From Bacteroidota bacterium (lineage in GTDB: Bacteria; Bacteroidota; Bacteroidia; Flavobacteriales_F; PHOS-HE28), in assembly GCA_018267065.1 (NCBI GenBank), contig JAFDZG010000236.1, forward strand, positions 1 to 45,444: DNA of 45,444 nt, in the 5' to 3' direction. A program made the translations under genes and the position numbers. The notes under the pieces are model-generated. The model was not told the origin of the DNA, ran no database searches, and saw nothing but the letters and a program-made list of their open reading frames with translations. Positions 18,829-28,044 of this stretch are shown one piece after another (position 1 is the stretch's first letter; each line of letters begins with the position of its first letter).

Positions 18829-21800
18829 TCACTTCTCCGTGTTCACGGACCAGATCTGCTCGCTGATGCTTTGTCCGTTCTTGAAGTAGAACGTTCCCCA
18901 CTTGGCAATGACCTTGCTGTATTCATCGGCCTTGTTGCCTTGCACCACCACGCGGCGGATGATCACCTTGTTGCCCTCCGTGTAGCTTTCCTCGGTGACG
19001 CCTTGGGGATATTGCGAAGCGAGCTTGTTGCGGTTGTAGTCCGCGAATGAACGCTGCTGGTTGGGCGCGATGTTGTCAATGCGGGACTGTTCACCGGCGA
19101 TGCGGCTGCCGGCACTGGCGCGGAATTGTTGTTCCCGGGCCTCCACCATTGCTTTTTGGCGGTCCACCAGTCCGCGTTCCCGCTCGGCCTGTGCCTTGCC
19201 TTTCTCAAGCATCGCTTCATCGCTTTGTGCTTCCTGCTTGATCTGTGCAACTGCCGCATCGGAGCGTTGCCGTCCGTTCTGCTCATAGGTTCCCAGTTGG
19301 GCGGCCCACTCCTGTTGGGCGGCACTTGCGGCCTTCACCTTTTCCCCATGCGCTTCACGCCGGCTGTTTTGGTCCTGTTCCATCTGCGTGCGCGTGGCAT
19401 CGGCCCGGGCCATGGCCTTCTCACTGTCCTGCACGCCCTGCTCCATAAGTTCCTGCTTGCGCTTGGCCAATGCTTCTTGAAGTGCTTCGAGTTCAGCGGC
19501 ATTGCGCTTCCGCATGTCCTCGCTTCCTTGGTACAGCCCCTGCCCTTCCTGGGCGTATTCGCTGTTCTGGCGGACGGCGCCGTTGTGGCGTTCTTCAGCC
19601 TTTGCCTCATTGGACTGCTTTTGCTGCTCCACCGAAGCCATCAGGCGCTTGATGCGTTCATACTTCTCCGCTTCCTCCCGTTCACGGGCCTCCCGCATGA
19701 ACACTTCGGCTTCCTGCTCCTTGCGGTTGTCCGCCGTGCTGGTTTCCTGCACCGGGGGGGCCGCATCAGCCACCTGCTGTTTCTTGGCATCCGCTTCCTT
19801 GGCCAAGCGGTCCGCTTCGGCCAGCAATTTGTCGATCTGGTCGATCTTCACTTGCGGATAGCTTTCCTTGGGCTTGAGGTCCAAGGCTTGTGCATACAGC
19901 CCGCGTGCACCTTGGTAGTCCTTGGCGGCCATGGCCTGGTCCGCCTGAAGAATGGTTTGGGCATATTGCTCATCCAGGGCCTTCAGGCGGTCGCGCTCCT
20001 GCATGGCGCTGTCCATGGCAGCCTTTAGGGAATCTGCGGTGGCCTGTTCGCGGCGGCGGCGTTCCTCATCGGCCAGGCGTTGTTTCTCGGCTGCGTCAGC
20101 AGCAGCCTTGGCTGCATTCGCCTGGTCCGCCATGGCTTGCTCGATGGCCTTGAGCTGGTCCTTGGGGTACTTCTCACCCGGCTTCACGCCCAAGGCTTCC
20201 GTGTAGGCCTCCCGTGCTGCATCATAGGACTGGCCCGCAAAAGCCTTGTCCGCCCTGGCAATGGCATCCTGGTACCGCGATTTCACATCCGCCAGGCGCG
20301 CACGGTCCGCTGCATCTTGCGCGGCTTTGGCGCTGTCTGCCGCAGCTTGGGCCGCCAACAGGGCGCTGATCTCCGCAAGCCTGTCGGATGGATGCTTCTC
20401 CCCCGGCTTCACGTCCAAAGCGGCCGTGTATCCTTTGGCGGCGGCATCATAGCTTTTGGCCTTGAAGTCCTTGTCCGCCTGGCCGATCAGGTCATTGTAC
20501 TGCTTCTCCTTTTCCTGCTGTTCGCGGGCAAGTCTTTCCTTTTCGGCCTGCTCCTTGGCCTTGGCGTCCAGCATCTCATTGATGGCGGCAATGCGGTCCT
20601 TGGGATACTGCTCATCGGGCTTGAGCGCTGAAGCGTCCTTGTAGTCGTTCAGTGCGTCGCTCGGCTTCTTGGCATCATACTTCTTGTCGGCACTGGCGAT
20701 CAACGCGTTGTATTTGGCGTCCAGTTCGGCCTGTTTTTTCGCCAGGTCCGCCTGTTTGGCGAGGTCGGCGATCTTGGCATCGATCTCCACGATGCGCTCC
20801 TTCGGGTGGGCCTCGCCGGGCTTCACGCCCAGCGCTTCCTGGAACTTCGCCTTGGCCTCGGGGTATTTCGCTGCGGCGAAAAGGCTTTCAGCCTCATCCA
20901 CGATGGCTTGGTATTTGGCATTCAGCTCAGCGGCTTTCTTGTCCGCATCGGCTTTTGCGGCGAGTTCGGCCAGTTTCTTTTCGATGGCGGCCAGTTGGTC
21001 CGTGGGGTACTTTTCCTTGGGCTTCAATCCCAATGCCTCGTTGTACTTGGTTTTGGCCACATCGTAGGTGGCTGCTTTGAAGGCATCATCCGCCGCCTTA
21101 ATGGTTGCCTGGTAGTTGGCTTCCAGCTCGGCGGCTTTCTTGTCCGCATCGGCCTTTGCGGCGAGTTCGGCCAGTTTCTTTTCGATGGCGGCCAGTTGAT
21201 CCGTGGGGTATTTCTCTTTGGGTTTCACGCCCAGGGCTTCGTTGTACTTGGCCTTGGCATCCTCATACTTGGCTGCCTTGAATGCATCATCACCCGCCTT
21301 GATGGCCGCGTTGTAGTTGGCTTCCAGCTCGGCGGCCTTCTTGTCCGCCTCGGCCTTCTTGGCCAATTCATCCATCTTGGCCGCGATGGCGGCAAGCTGT
21401 TGGGGAGGATATTTCTCTTCCGGCTTCAACCCGCCCGCCTCCGTGAACTTGGCTTTGGCCTCCTCATACTTGGCTGCCTTGAACGCCGCGTCACCCGCAG
21501 CCACAGCTGCATTGTACTTGTCATTGAGTTCCTTGGCCTTCTTGTCCGCCTCGGCTTTCTTGGCCAGGTCCGCCAGGAAGGCATCGCATTCCTTGATCTT
21601 TTGCTTCGGGTAGGTTTCCTGGTCCTTGATGGCTGATGCCGCCGTGTACTTGGCCTTGGCCTCGTCGTAGCTCTTCTTGCCGAACAGCCCATCGGCCTCT
21701 TTGATCAGGTCCGCGTACTGCTTCTCTTTCGCTTCGGCCGCCGCCTGTTCGCTCACCCGCATCTGGGCATCGCTGAGCTTAGCCTTGGCAATGGGATCCG

Positions 21801-22470
21801 CTGGCTTCAGCCCAAGGGCATCCGTGAAGCTCTGCACGGCCTTTTTGTAGTCCTTGGTGCCCATTGCCGCATTGCCTTGGTCCATCAACTTGTTGAAGGC
21901 ATCGTCCGCATTGGCCTCGCGCTTCTTCTTTTCATCATACTCCTTTTGGAGCCGGTCCAGCTGGGCGCGCATGTTCTCGGTATACTCCAGGTCCCAGGCC
22001 AGCATTTGGGTACTGGGGTCGTACTTGGACTTGCCGATGGGTTGCTGCAGGATGGAATAATCGATGCCCGGGATGTCGGTGAACAAGGTCATCTCCACAT
22101 TCATGGCCAGGCCGCCCACGCGCTGCTCCTCCGGAATGCTGCGGGTGTTGATGGTGACGTTCTTGCCCACCATGCCCTGCTTCTCGAACTGCAGTTTGTA
22201 CTCGTAGCCGTAGTCCAGGTTGTACTCGTACTTGCCATTGGCACTGGTCACCACGGAGGCGAACTTGGTGCCGTCCTTGTATACGGTGACCGTCACCCCG
22301 TCCAGCTTCTTGGAAGTGTTGTAGTCCTTCACGGTGCCGTACACATACACGTTGTCCACCTGTGCATTGGCCGAGGTGCCGCACAACAGGAGGAGCAAGC
22401 AGGCAATGAAGTTGCCGACGGATCGGAATAAGCGAGGCACGGCCGTGCAGGTCTTGCTTGCTGGAGCCAT
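18829..22470 (-). CDS. Large exported protein of ~10 TPR-like 67-residue repeats
   Basis: 1213 residues from ATG 22470. Signal peptide ending TSANAQ, then a carboxypeptidase-regulatory-like beta sandwich (VTVYKDGTKFASVVTSANGKYEYN). Next is a TPR-like unit (QGNAAMGTKDYKKAVQSF), followed by nine units of about 65-75 residues, each of the form YNAAIxAGDDAFKAAKYEDAKAKYNEAL-G-KP-E-YP-DQLAAI followed by a charged KKAEADKKAAEL spacer. The pattern is a TPR helix pair plus a coiled-coil linker. A long charged coiled-coil region and a compact C-terminal domain (YPQGVTEESYTEGNKVIIRRV, WGTFYFKNGQSI) end the protein. I do not recognise a characterised homologue; a periplasmic scaffold is plausible. It precedes the AsmA gene by 212 bp. 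Confidence 0.8.
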   Translation of the reverse strand: MAPASKTCTAVPRLFRSVGNFIACLLLLLCGTSANAQVDNVYVYGTVKDYNTSKKLDGVTVTVYKDGTKFASVVTSANGKYEYNLDYGYEYKLQFEKQGMVGKNVTINTRSIPEEQRVGGLAMNVEMTLFTDIPGIDYSILQQPIGKSKYDPSTQMLAWDLEYTENMRAQLDRLQKEYDEKKKREANADDAFNKLMDQGNAAMGTKDYKKAVQSFTDALGLKPADPIAKAKLSDAQMRVSEQAAAEAKEKQYADLIKEADGLFGKKSYDEAKAKYTAASAIKDQETYPKQKIKECDAFLADLAKKAEADKKAKELNDKYNAAVAAGDAAFKAAKYEEAKAKFTEAGGLKPEEKYPPQQLAAIAAKMDELAKKAEADKKAAELEANYNAAIKAGDDAFKAAKYEDAKAKYNEALGVKPKEKYPTDQLAAIEKKLAELAAKADADKKAAELEANYQATIKAADDAFKAATYDVAKTKYNEALGLKPKEKYPTDQLAAIEKKLAELAAKADADKKAAELNAKYQAIVDEAESLFAAAKYPEAKAKFQEALGVKPGEAHPKERIVEIDAKIADLAKQADLAKKQAELDAKYNALIASADKKYDAKKPSDALNDYKDASALKPDEQYPKDRIAAINEMLDAKAKEQAEKERLAREQQEKEKQYNDLIGQADKDFKAKSYDAAAKGYTAALDVKPGEKHPSDRLAEISALLAAQAAADSAKAAQDAADRARLADVKSRYQDAIARADKAFAGQSYDAAREAYTEALGVKPGEKYPKDQLKAIEQAMADQANAAKAAADAAEKQRLADEERRRREQATADSLKAAMDSAMQERDRLKALDEQYAQTILQADQAMAAKDYQGARGLYAQALDLKPKESYPQVKIDQIDKLLAEADRLAKEADAKKQQVADAAPPVQETSTADNRKEQEAEVFMREAREREEAEKYERIKRLMASVEQQKQSNEAKAEERHNGAVRQNSEYAQEGQGLYQGSEDMRKRNAAELEALQEALAKRKQELMEQGVQDSEKAMARADATRTQMEQDQNSRREAHGEKVKAASAAQQEWAAQLGTYEQNGRQRSDAAVAQIKQEAQSDEAMLEKGKAQAERERGLVDRQKAMVEAREQQFRASAGSRIAGEQSRIDNIAPNQQRSFADYNRNKLASQYPQGVTEESYTEGNKVIIRRVVVQGNKADEYSKVIAKWGTFYFKNGQSISEQIWSVNTEK
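19795..21735 (-). repeat. Tandem 201-bp-type coding repeats
   Basis: The DNA coding for the TPR-like units keeps strong nucleotide identity between adjacent copies. The best pair begins at 20941 and 21142, an offset of 201 bp (67 codons): over the first 84 bases I count six differences. Flanking units are more diverged and vary in linker length, so the array appears to grow by duplication in the middle. Confidence 0.85.
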
Positions 22471-22533
22471 TGAACGAAGACGCAATTTATGACAACTTTG
22501 GCGTGCGGCAATCGAAGTGCTGCAAATCAACGC

Positions 22534-23667
22534 ATGTTCAGCATTTGGGAACGGACCTCATTCAGTGGAAATTATGACCTGGCCGTGGTGGGCGCGGGCA
22601 TTACCGGCCTCTTCACTGCCCTGCACTACCGGCGGGCCCACCCCCAGGCCCGGGTACTGGTGCTGGAGCGCGGGCCCCACCCTTCGGGGGCCAGCGTGAA
22701 GAATGCGGGGTTTGCCTGTTTCGGCAGCCCCAGCGAACTGCTGCGGAACATGGACGAGGAGGGTGAAGCTGCCGCATTGCAGCGCGTGGAGCAGCGCTGG
22801 CGCGGGCTGTTGGAGCTGCGCGAAACGCTGGGCGACCCGGGAATTGGTTTTGAGCCGGTGGGCGGTCATGAGGTCTTTGGCGCGGATGAACCGCTGTACA
22901 CGCGGGTAGCGGAGCGGTTCGATGCGTTGAACGCCGCCCTGCACGGCATATTCGGGAAACCGGTCTTTTCGTGGTCCGATGACCGCATCTCCCCCATGGG
23001 GCTGCGCGCGGCCCATCTGTCCTTCAACCCCTTGGAAGGCGCGGTGGACAGCGGGATGCTGATGCGCACATTGTTGCGGAAGGTGCAGGGTGAAGGCGTG
23101 GATGTGCGGTACAAGGCCCCGGTGGCGGGCTGGGAGGATGGGCCCGGCGGGGTGAACATCCGCATGGCGGAAGGGGAAGCCGTACAGGCGCGTTGCGTTG
23201 TGGTGGCCACCAACGGCTACACGCGGGCGCTGGTGCCCGCCAGCGACATTGCCCCGGGGCGTGGCCAGGTGCTGCTCACCTCAGTGGTTCCGGGCCTGCA
23301 ATTGAACGGTACTTTCCACAAGGAAGAAGGCTATTTCTATTTCCGCCACTACCACGGCCGCGTGCTGCTGGGCGGTGGCCGGCACTTGGACAAGGCCGGG
23401 GAAACAACCACCGGGGACGGCACCACGCCACGGATCCAGAACGCCTTGGAGGAATTGCTGCGCACGATGATCCTGCCCGGCCGGGCGTTCACCATTGAGC
23501 AGCGCTGGAGCGGCGTAATGGGCTTCCGCACGCAGGGTGGCCCGCCCGTGGTGAAGCATCTTTCGCCCCATGTGGTGCTGGCCGCGGGCTTGGGCGGCAT
23601 TGGCGTGGCCATCGGCATCCGGGTGGCCAGGCAAGCGGCGGAGCTGGTGGGATCACGGACCGATTAA
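22534..23667 (+). CDS. FAD-dependent oxidoreductase (DAO family)
   Basis: 377 residues. The N-terminal dinucleotide fold reads YDLAVVGAGITGLFTALHY with the acidic end of strand two in VLVLERG, followed by SGASVKNAGFACFGSP, the typical FAD-contact stretch of D-amino-acid-oxidase-type enzymes. The C-terminus has the second FAD element with VLAAGLGGIGVAIGIRVA. It likely oxidises an amine or amino acid in the cytoplasm; substrate not predictable. The open frame starts at 22489; ATG 22534 fits the family start better. It is divergent from the large repeat protein, with about 60 bp between the starts. Confidence 0.88.
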   Translation: MFSIWERTSFSGNYDLAVVGAGITGLFTALHYRRAHPQARVLVLERGPHPSGASVKNAGFACFGSPSELLRNMDEEGEAAALQRVEQRWRGLLELRETLGDPGIGFEPVGGHEVFGADEPLYTRVAERFDALNAALHGIFGKPVFSWSDDRISPMGLRAAHLSFNPLEGAVDSGMLMRTLLRKVQGEGVDVRYKAPVAGWEDGPGGVNIRMAEGEAVQARCVVVATNGYTRALVPASDIAPGRGQVLLTSVVPGLQLNGTFHKEEGYFYFRHYHGRVLLGGGRHLDKAGETTTGDGTTPRIQNALEELLRTMILPGRAFTIEQRWSGVMGFRTQGGPPVVKHLSPHVVLAAGLGGIGVAIGIRVARQAAELVGSRTD

Positions 23668-23767
23668 GTTCGCAAGCTCCGGCCACATCTGCATTTTGCA
23701 CCGTACATGACCATTTCCTCACCTTGCAAGGCACATGGGGATCAACGGGGACCACAGGAATAGCCGC

Positions 23768-25246
23768 ATGGTGAACATGGGAACGGTCTTCCGCCGCTTG
23801 GCATGGTTGCAATGGAACCGCTTTTCCCGTTCCATCTCCTTTGGCCGGAATTTGGCGGTGGACCTGATCCTGGCGCTGCTGGGAGCCATGGCCCTGGCAG
23901 GTGCCGTGGCAGCAGGCTGGCTATTGATCCACCTGCTTGGAAAGATCGCGCCATCTGCGGATCCTTTTGCATTGATCTGCGGTGCGGTCTGGGCGTGGTT
24001 CCCGGCGGAATTGGCCGTGCGGATGTTCTTCCAGCAGCCTGCCACCCTGCAGGTCCGGCCCTTGCTCCTCCTGCCGTTCCGGCGCGGTGTGCTGGTGCAT
24101 TACGTGCTGGCATTGTCGCTGCTTTCCTTCGTGTCCCTCTTCTTACTGGCATTCCTGATCAGCCTTGGCGCATCGCTGGTGCAACAGGGCCATTCCGCAT
24201 TGCACGTGGCAGGCTGGTGCGCGGGCCTGCTTTTCACCTCCTTGGCGTTGGGGCAACTGGCCTTGCTGGCCGGCAGGAGCACCGGTTTACTGGCCGTACT
24301 GCTGGCTTTGATGGCGGCCGTGGCGGGCCTGCATGCGTTCGGTTCCATCGATGTGCCCGCCTTGTCGCGCCAAGCATTTCTATCGCTGTACGCAAAGCCA
24401 TGGCGCGGCATGGTGCCATTGGCCGTTGGCCTGCTGCTTTATCAGCGGAATTACAACGCCATGCGCAACAACCTCTGGCCCGGTGAAAGCGCGCCTTGGC
24501 AACCTGCGGCCGTGGCTTCGGGCGCCATGGCCTGGGCGGACCGGTTCGGCAGGGCCGCCCCATACATCCGGATGGACCTGCGCATGATCTGGCGCAACAA
24601 ACGCCCGCGCTCCACCCTGTTCCTGAGCTTCATTTTCCTGCTCTATGGCCTGTTGGTGCGGGACCCCGGCGATTCGAAGCAATGGTTCATGCTCGTATTC
24701 TGCTCCCTGTTCATGACGGGCTTCATGGTGATGAACTTCGGCCAATACATGCCCGCATGGGACAGTGCCTGCTATTCCCTACTGATGACCTGCCCCCGCT
24801 CCTTCCACGATTACCTGCGGTCCAAGGTGCTGATGTTGCGCGCGGGCGTGGTGGTCATGGCCGTTCTGTCCATTCCGTATGCCCTGTACGATCATCATTG
24901 GGCATTGCCGTTGTTGGTCTTCTGCCTCTACAACTTGGGCATCACCGTGCCCATGGTGTTGTTCTTCGGGGCGTTGAACACATCGCGGATCGATCTGGGC
25001 CGCAGCGCATTCGGCAACTGGCAAGGCGTCAATGCCGGGCGTTTTCTGCTGGTCCTGCTGATCATTGCGCCCAGCATGCTCCTGGCCTTTTTGGTCAAGG
25101 CCCGGTGGAGTGTTTCCGCCTCGTACGCCACCATCGCGTGCCTCGGCATCGCCGGCCTGTTAGCGCAGCAGGTGCTGGTGCGGTGGATCGGATCCACCTA
25201 TGCGGCCCGCAAATACAAGACCCTGGCCGGGTTCAATCAACGCTGA
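23768..25246 (+). CDS. DUF5687 ABC exporter membrane protein
   Basis: About 492 residues with ten to twelve membrane segments and an amphipathic start (FRRLAWLQWNRFSRSISFGRN). The central YIRMDLRMIWRNKRPRSTLFLSFIFLLYGLL motif is characteristic of the DUF5687 family, the permease partner of Bacteroidota ABC exporters. The next gene, six bases after its stop, is the matching ATPase. The cargo is unknown. Starts at 23735, 23768 or 23777 are possible; ATG at 23768 or 23777 places the conserved amphipathic helix at the N-terminus. Confidence 0.87.
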   Translation: MVNMGTVFRRLAWLQWNRFSRSISFGRNLAVDLILALLGAMALAGAVAAGWLLIHLLGKIAPSADPFALICGAVWAWFPAELAVRMFFQQPATLQVRPLLLLPFRRGVLVHYVLALSLLSFVSLFLLAFLISLGASLVQQGHSALHVAGWCAGLLFTSLALGQLALLAGRSTGLLAVLLALMAAVAGLHAFGSIDVPALSRQAFLSLYAKPWRGMVPLAVGLLLYQRNYNAMRNNLWPGESAPWQPAAVASGAMAWADRFGRAAPYIRMDLRMIWRNKRPRSTLFLSFIFLLYGLLVRDPGDSKQWFMLVFCSLFMTGFMVMNFGQYMPAWDSACYSLLMTCPRSFHDYLRSKVLMLRAGVVVMAVLSIPYALYDHHWALPLLVFCLYNLGITVPMVLFFGALNTSRIDLGRSAFGNWQGVNAGRFLLVLLIIAPSMLLAFLVKARWSVSASYATIACLGIAGLLAQQVLVRWIGSTYAARKYKTLAGFNQR

Positions 25247-25252
25247 CGGCAG

Positions 25253-25960
25253 ATGATCCAAGTAAAGCAGTTGTCCAAGCATTACGGGAACAAGGTGGCC
25301 TTGAACTTGCCGGAACTCACCTTGCCGGATGGCCAATGCGTGGGCCTTGTGGGCAACAACGGCGCGGGGAAGACCACCTTCTTCAACCTGCTGCTGGACT
25401 TGGTGCGGGCCACCACAGGCACCATCAACAGCTTTGGCCAGGCCGTGCACCTGAGCGAGGATTGGAAGCTTCACACCGGTGCCTACCTGGATGAGCGTTT
25501 CCTCATCGACTACCTCACACCCGAAGAGTACTTCAGCTTCCTGGCCGAACTGCGCGGCCAATCCACGGCCGACCTGGATGCGCTGCTGAACGGGCTTGGG
25601 CCCTTCTTCGCGGGTGAGGTGCTCGGCACGCGGAAATACCTCCGCGACCTGTCCAAGGGGAACATGAAGAAGGCGGGCGTGGCCGGGGCGTTGATCGGTG
25701 CGCCTAAATTGGTGGTGCTGGACGAACCCTTCGCCAACTTGGATCCCTCCTCACAGCTTGGCCTTAAGGCCATCTTGAAGCAGCTGGCCCTTCGCAAAGA
25801 GGTGACCATCCTGATCTCCAGCCATGACCTGGCACATGTGACGGAGGTATGCGAACGGATCCTGGTGCTTGAAAGGGGCGAATTGAAGAAAGACCTCCGG
25901 ACCAGCCCTGAGACCTTAAAGGAGTTGGAAGCCCTGTTCACGACCGCCGCAAAGGCTTGA
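25253..25960 (+). CDS. ABC transporter ATP-binding protein
   Basis: 235 residues, a single nucleotide-binding domain. Walker A GNNGAGKTTFF near residue 37, the degenerate signature LSKGNMKKAG, Walker B LVVLDEPFANLDP and the switch histidine in ILISSHDLAHV are all present. The signature begins LSKGN instead of LSGGQ, which is common in ATPases that pair with ABC-2 type permeases. It drives the DUF5687 permease immediately upstream; a stable hairpin follows the stop. Confidence 0.95.
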   Translation: MIQVKQLSKHYGNKVALNLPELTLPDGQCVGLVGNNGAGKTTFFNLLLDLVRATTGTINSFGQAVHLSEDWKLHTGAYLDERFLIDYLTPEEYFSFLAELRGQSTADLDALLNGLGPFFAGEVLGTRKYLRDLSKGNMKKAGVAGALIGAPKLVVLDEPFANLDPSSQLGLKAILKQLALRKEVTILISSHDLAHVTEVCERILVLERGELKKDLRTSPETLKELEALFTTAAKA

Positions 25961-25966
25961 AACACG

Positions 25967-25994
25967 CAGCCCCCCTGCTTTCGCAAGGGGGCTG
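25967..25994. terminator. Hairpin between converging ABC gene and tRNA-Thr
   Basis: CAGCCCCC pairs with GGGGGCTG over 8 bp; the inner TGC/CGC bases add a few more around a TTTC loop. Only three T follow on the plus strand and the minus-strand tail is not T-rich either, so it is a plausible but weak intrinsic terminator. Its position between two convergent transcripts supports use from either side. Confidence 0.5.
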
Positions 25995-25996
25995 TT

Positions 25997-26071
25997 TGGA
26001 GCCTCCTGTCAGATTTGAACTGACGACCTGCTCATTACGAATGAGCTGCTCTACCGCTGAGCTAAGGAGGC
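25997..26071 (-). tRNA. tRNA-Thr (anticodon CGU)
   Basis: The minus strand folds as a complete cloverleaf: 7-bp acceptor GCCTCCT/AGGAGGC, D arm GCTC/GAGC, anticodon stem GCTCA/TGAGC with loop TTCGTAA, and T arm GTCAG/CTGAC with loop TTCAAAT. The anticodon CGU reads the threonine codon ACG, which is common in this GC-rich genome. The discriminator base is U and CCA is encoded in the DNA (25999-25997). Confidence 0.95.
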
Positions 26072-26154
26072 AGGAAGAAACCGGACCGGGCCGGTGAACG
26101 GGCCGCAAATGTAACCGGGTGGGTGAAACTGGAAGCCGCATGCGCGGCCCTTCA

Positions 26155-26796
26155 TTAAAACTTCGCTTGGAGACCAGCTTGTAACAACACTCCCGAAGTC
26201 TTCAAGGTTGCCGAATAGTTCGCGGCATCCAGCAGTGGGTTGTCCGGATCGCGGTCCTTCCACTTGAACGTGTGCGCGGTGTAGTACAAGCCAACGTTCA
26301 GGCCCACAGTTTCACCAAAGTACCACTGCAGGGCGCAACCGGGGCGGAAATAGCTGCCTTGGTACCGGTCCTTCACCTTCACCGCCAGGTCCTTGCCCTC
26401 GATCTGCAGGTAGTTCAATCCGAGGTCCAGGTCGAAGAGCAGCGCGAAGTGGTCCTTGTTCACCGCATAGTACCGCGGCGACAAGGCCAGCAGGAACAGG
26501 CTATTGGGGTGGGTGCCTGCCGAATCCAAGTAGCGGCCGGGCTCCGCGCACACCCCAAGACTGAAGCGATCGGCAAGGCCGTACTGCACTTCAATGGGAA
26601 AGGTGACGGTCACCGCGCCGTCATCGTCCGCATGCTTTACAGCCAAGCTCCCAAAACGCACCTCGCTGCTGAAGTGCGTGGCATGTGCGCCAAAGCCGGC
26701 GCCCAAGCCCACCTGCACCGTGCCCTTGGCATTTACTTGGGCAGATGCGGGCATAAGCAAACCCGCCAGCACGGCGGTGCCCAACAGCTTTTTCAT
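26155..26796 (-). CDS. Outer-membrane beta-barrel-like hypothetical protein
   Basis: 213 residues from ATG 26796. Signal peptide (KKLLGTAVLAGLLMPASAQ), then alternating short amphipathic strands with aromatic ends (VQYGLADRFSLGVCAEPGRYL, FALLFDLDLGLNYLQIEG, GLNVGLYYTAHTFKWKD) and a final VLLQAGLQAKF, the terminal Phe being typical of outer-membrane barrels. This suggests an eight-stranded barrel like OmpW/OmpX-type proteins. No function can be assigned. It is a single gene, read toward the tRNA. Confidence 0.7.
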   Translation of the reverse strand: MKKLLGTAVLAGLLMPASAQVNAKGTVQVGLGAGFGAHATHFSSEVRFGSLAVKHADDDGAVTVTFPIEVQYGLADRFSLGVCAEPGRYLDSAGTHPNSLFLLALSPRYYAVNKDHFALLFDLDLGLNYLQIEGKDLAVKVKDRYQGSYFRPGCALQWYFGETVGLNVGLYYTAHTFKWKDRDPDNPLLDAANYSATLKTSGVLLQAGLQAKF

Positions 26797-27125
26797 GGTA
26801 TGGATCATGGGCCGTGTACAAAGGATGATGGCCAAAGGTTGCCCCAACATCCGCAAATCCGATCAACCTCCCGTTTTCCTGCTTGGGTTCATCGCAGCAT
26901 CCCTTCTTCTTCCCTTCGCTATCGCCTCCTAATACTGCGCTTGGCGGCGCTTAACCAATACTTGCGCGAACCACGGACCTGCCGGCCGGTAGGCGGGTCC
27001 ACACGCCCCGGTATTCACCGGGGCGTGGTTGAGAAATCAGGAAAGTCGCGACCGCAGGGCGCGCAAGAGGCGATGGCCCTTCCGGGTACCTGAACTTCGA
27101 GCCCTCCCACGGTTATCTTGGCCCC
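26797..27125. other. Gene-free region with a hairpin cluster
   Basis: No convincing coding frame. The right half contains nested inverted repeats (described separately at 26969-27030). The stretch before the GNAT start carries TATCTTGG (27113-27120), one mismatch from TAnnTTTG, which probably belongs to the GNAT promoter and would leave a leader of only a few bases. The left part is upstream of the minus-strand barrel gene and should hold its promoter, but I could not pick one out. Confidence 0.6.
26969..27030. repeat. Composite palindromic element (REP-like)
   Basis: Two hairpins inside an outer inverted repeat. AACCACG (26969-26975) pairs with CGTGGTT (27024-27030). Inside are GGACCTGCC/GGCGGGTCC (26976-27000, eight matched pairs and one G-T) and a perfect 10-bp stem CACGCCCCGG/CCGGGGCGTG (27002-27027, loop TATTCA), which competes with the outer stem. 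The first hairpin's sequence matches, on the opposite strand, the core of the palindrome inside paaC (43772-43798), pointing to a dispersed repeat family. Confidence 0.75.
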
Positions 27126-27983
27126 ATGGAAGGCTATGCACTGGAGCAAGTGGATGCAGGGGACGGATCCATAAAGGCCATCACCGCATTGCTGCAGACC
27201 GCATTTCCCGGCGCACACCATTTCACCGAGGCCGTAGTGCGCTGGCAATACCGTGAAAATCCGGAAGGGCCGGTAGTGGGGTCCAACGCATGGCATGGCA
27301 GCGAATTGGCCGGCCACTACGTTGCTTTGCCCATGGCCGCCACCGTGGAGGGCAAATTGGAAAAGGGCCTGCTTTCGCTGAACACGGCCACGCATCCGGC
27401 CCACCAGGGAAAAGGCTTGTTCACCAAGTTGGCACGTGCCACCTATGAGCACGCGGCACAGGCCGGCTACGGCTTTGTGGTGGGCGTGGCCAATGCCAAC
27501 AGCACGCATGGCTTTACGAAAAAGCTCGGTTTTGAACTGGTGAGCCCGTTGAGGGCCATGATCGGGATCGGGGCACTGCCGCGGCGGAGGCCGGATACGG
27601 AGGTGCAATTTGCCCATGCGTGGACCCCCGCAAGCATTGCCTGGCGGCTGCGCCATCCGGCCTTTGCCTACCGCATCAAGCAGCAACAGGACCTCACGCT
27701 CATCCTTTCAGAACGGCGGCAATTCGGTGCGCGGTATGTGCTCAGCGTCCGCGAGGAGCCCGTACCAACGGGCGGCTTGGAAAGGGAAACAGGTGGCATA
27801 TTCCGCAAAGTATGGATCGGCCTGGACCCCGGAATGAACTGGGCCGGCAAGGCGTACATCAACATCCCGATGCGCTTCCGCCCCTCCCCGCTCAACCTCA
27901 TCTTCAAGGACCTCACGGGGAAGGGCCGCACCCTGGACCCGCAGCGCGTGCGCTTCGACACCATGGACTTTGACATCCTGTGA
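27126..27983 (+). CDS. GNAT-family N-acetyltransferase
   Basis: 285 residues. The acetyl-CoA-binding turn HPAHQGKGLFTKLARATYEHA lies near residue 90, and NANSTHGFTKKLGFELV is the typical following element of GNAT enzymes. The N-terminal half matches the fold; the C-terminal 130 residues extend beyond a minimal GNAT domain, with a long FAYRIKQQQDLTLILSERR stretch and a C-terminal beta region seen in GNATs of surface-polysaccharide loci. The acceptor is unknown. Start at ATG 27126; a TATCTTGG box lies five bases upstream. Neighbours do not hint at a pathway. Confidence 0.8.
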   Translation: MEGYALEQVDAGDGSIKAITALLQTAFPGAHHFTEAVVRWQYRENPEGPVVGSNAWHGSELAGHYVALPMAATVEGKLEKGLLSLNTATHPAHQGKGLFTKLARATYEHAAQAGYGFVVGVANANSTHGFTKKLGFELVSPLRAMIGIGALPRRRPDTEVQFAHAWTPASIAWRLRHPAFAYRIKQQQDLTLILSERRQFGARYVLSVREEPVPTGGLERETGGIFRKVWIGLDPGMNWAGKAYINIPMRFRPSPLNLIFKDLTGKGRTLDPQRVRFDTMDFDIL

Positions 27984-28044
27984 TCGCCATGGCCTTGCAA
28001 GGATGTGCCACAAGATCTCCGGGCTGATTTTTCATCCCTGACAC

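Noticed and set aside
19795..21735. Possible CRISPR-like array
   Set aside because: The units are coding, about 200 bp, without short repeats and variable spacers, and they lie in a continuous reading frame.
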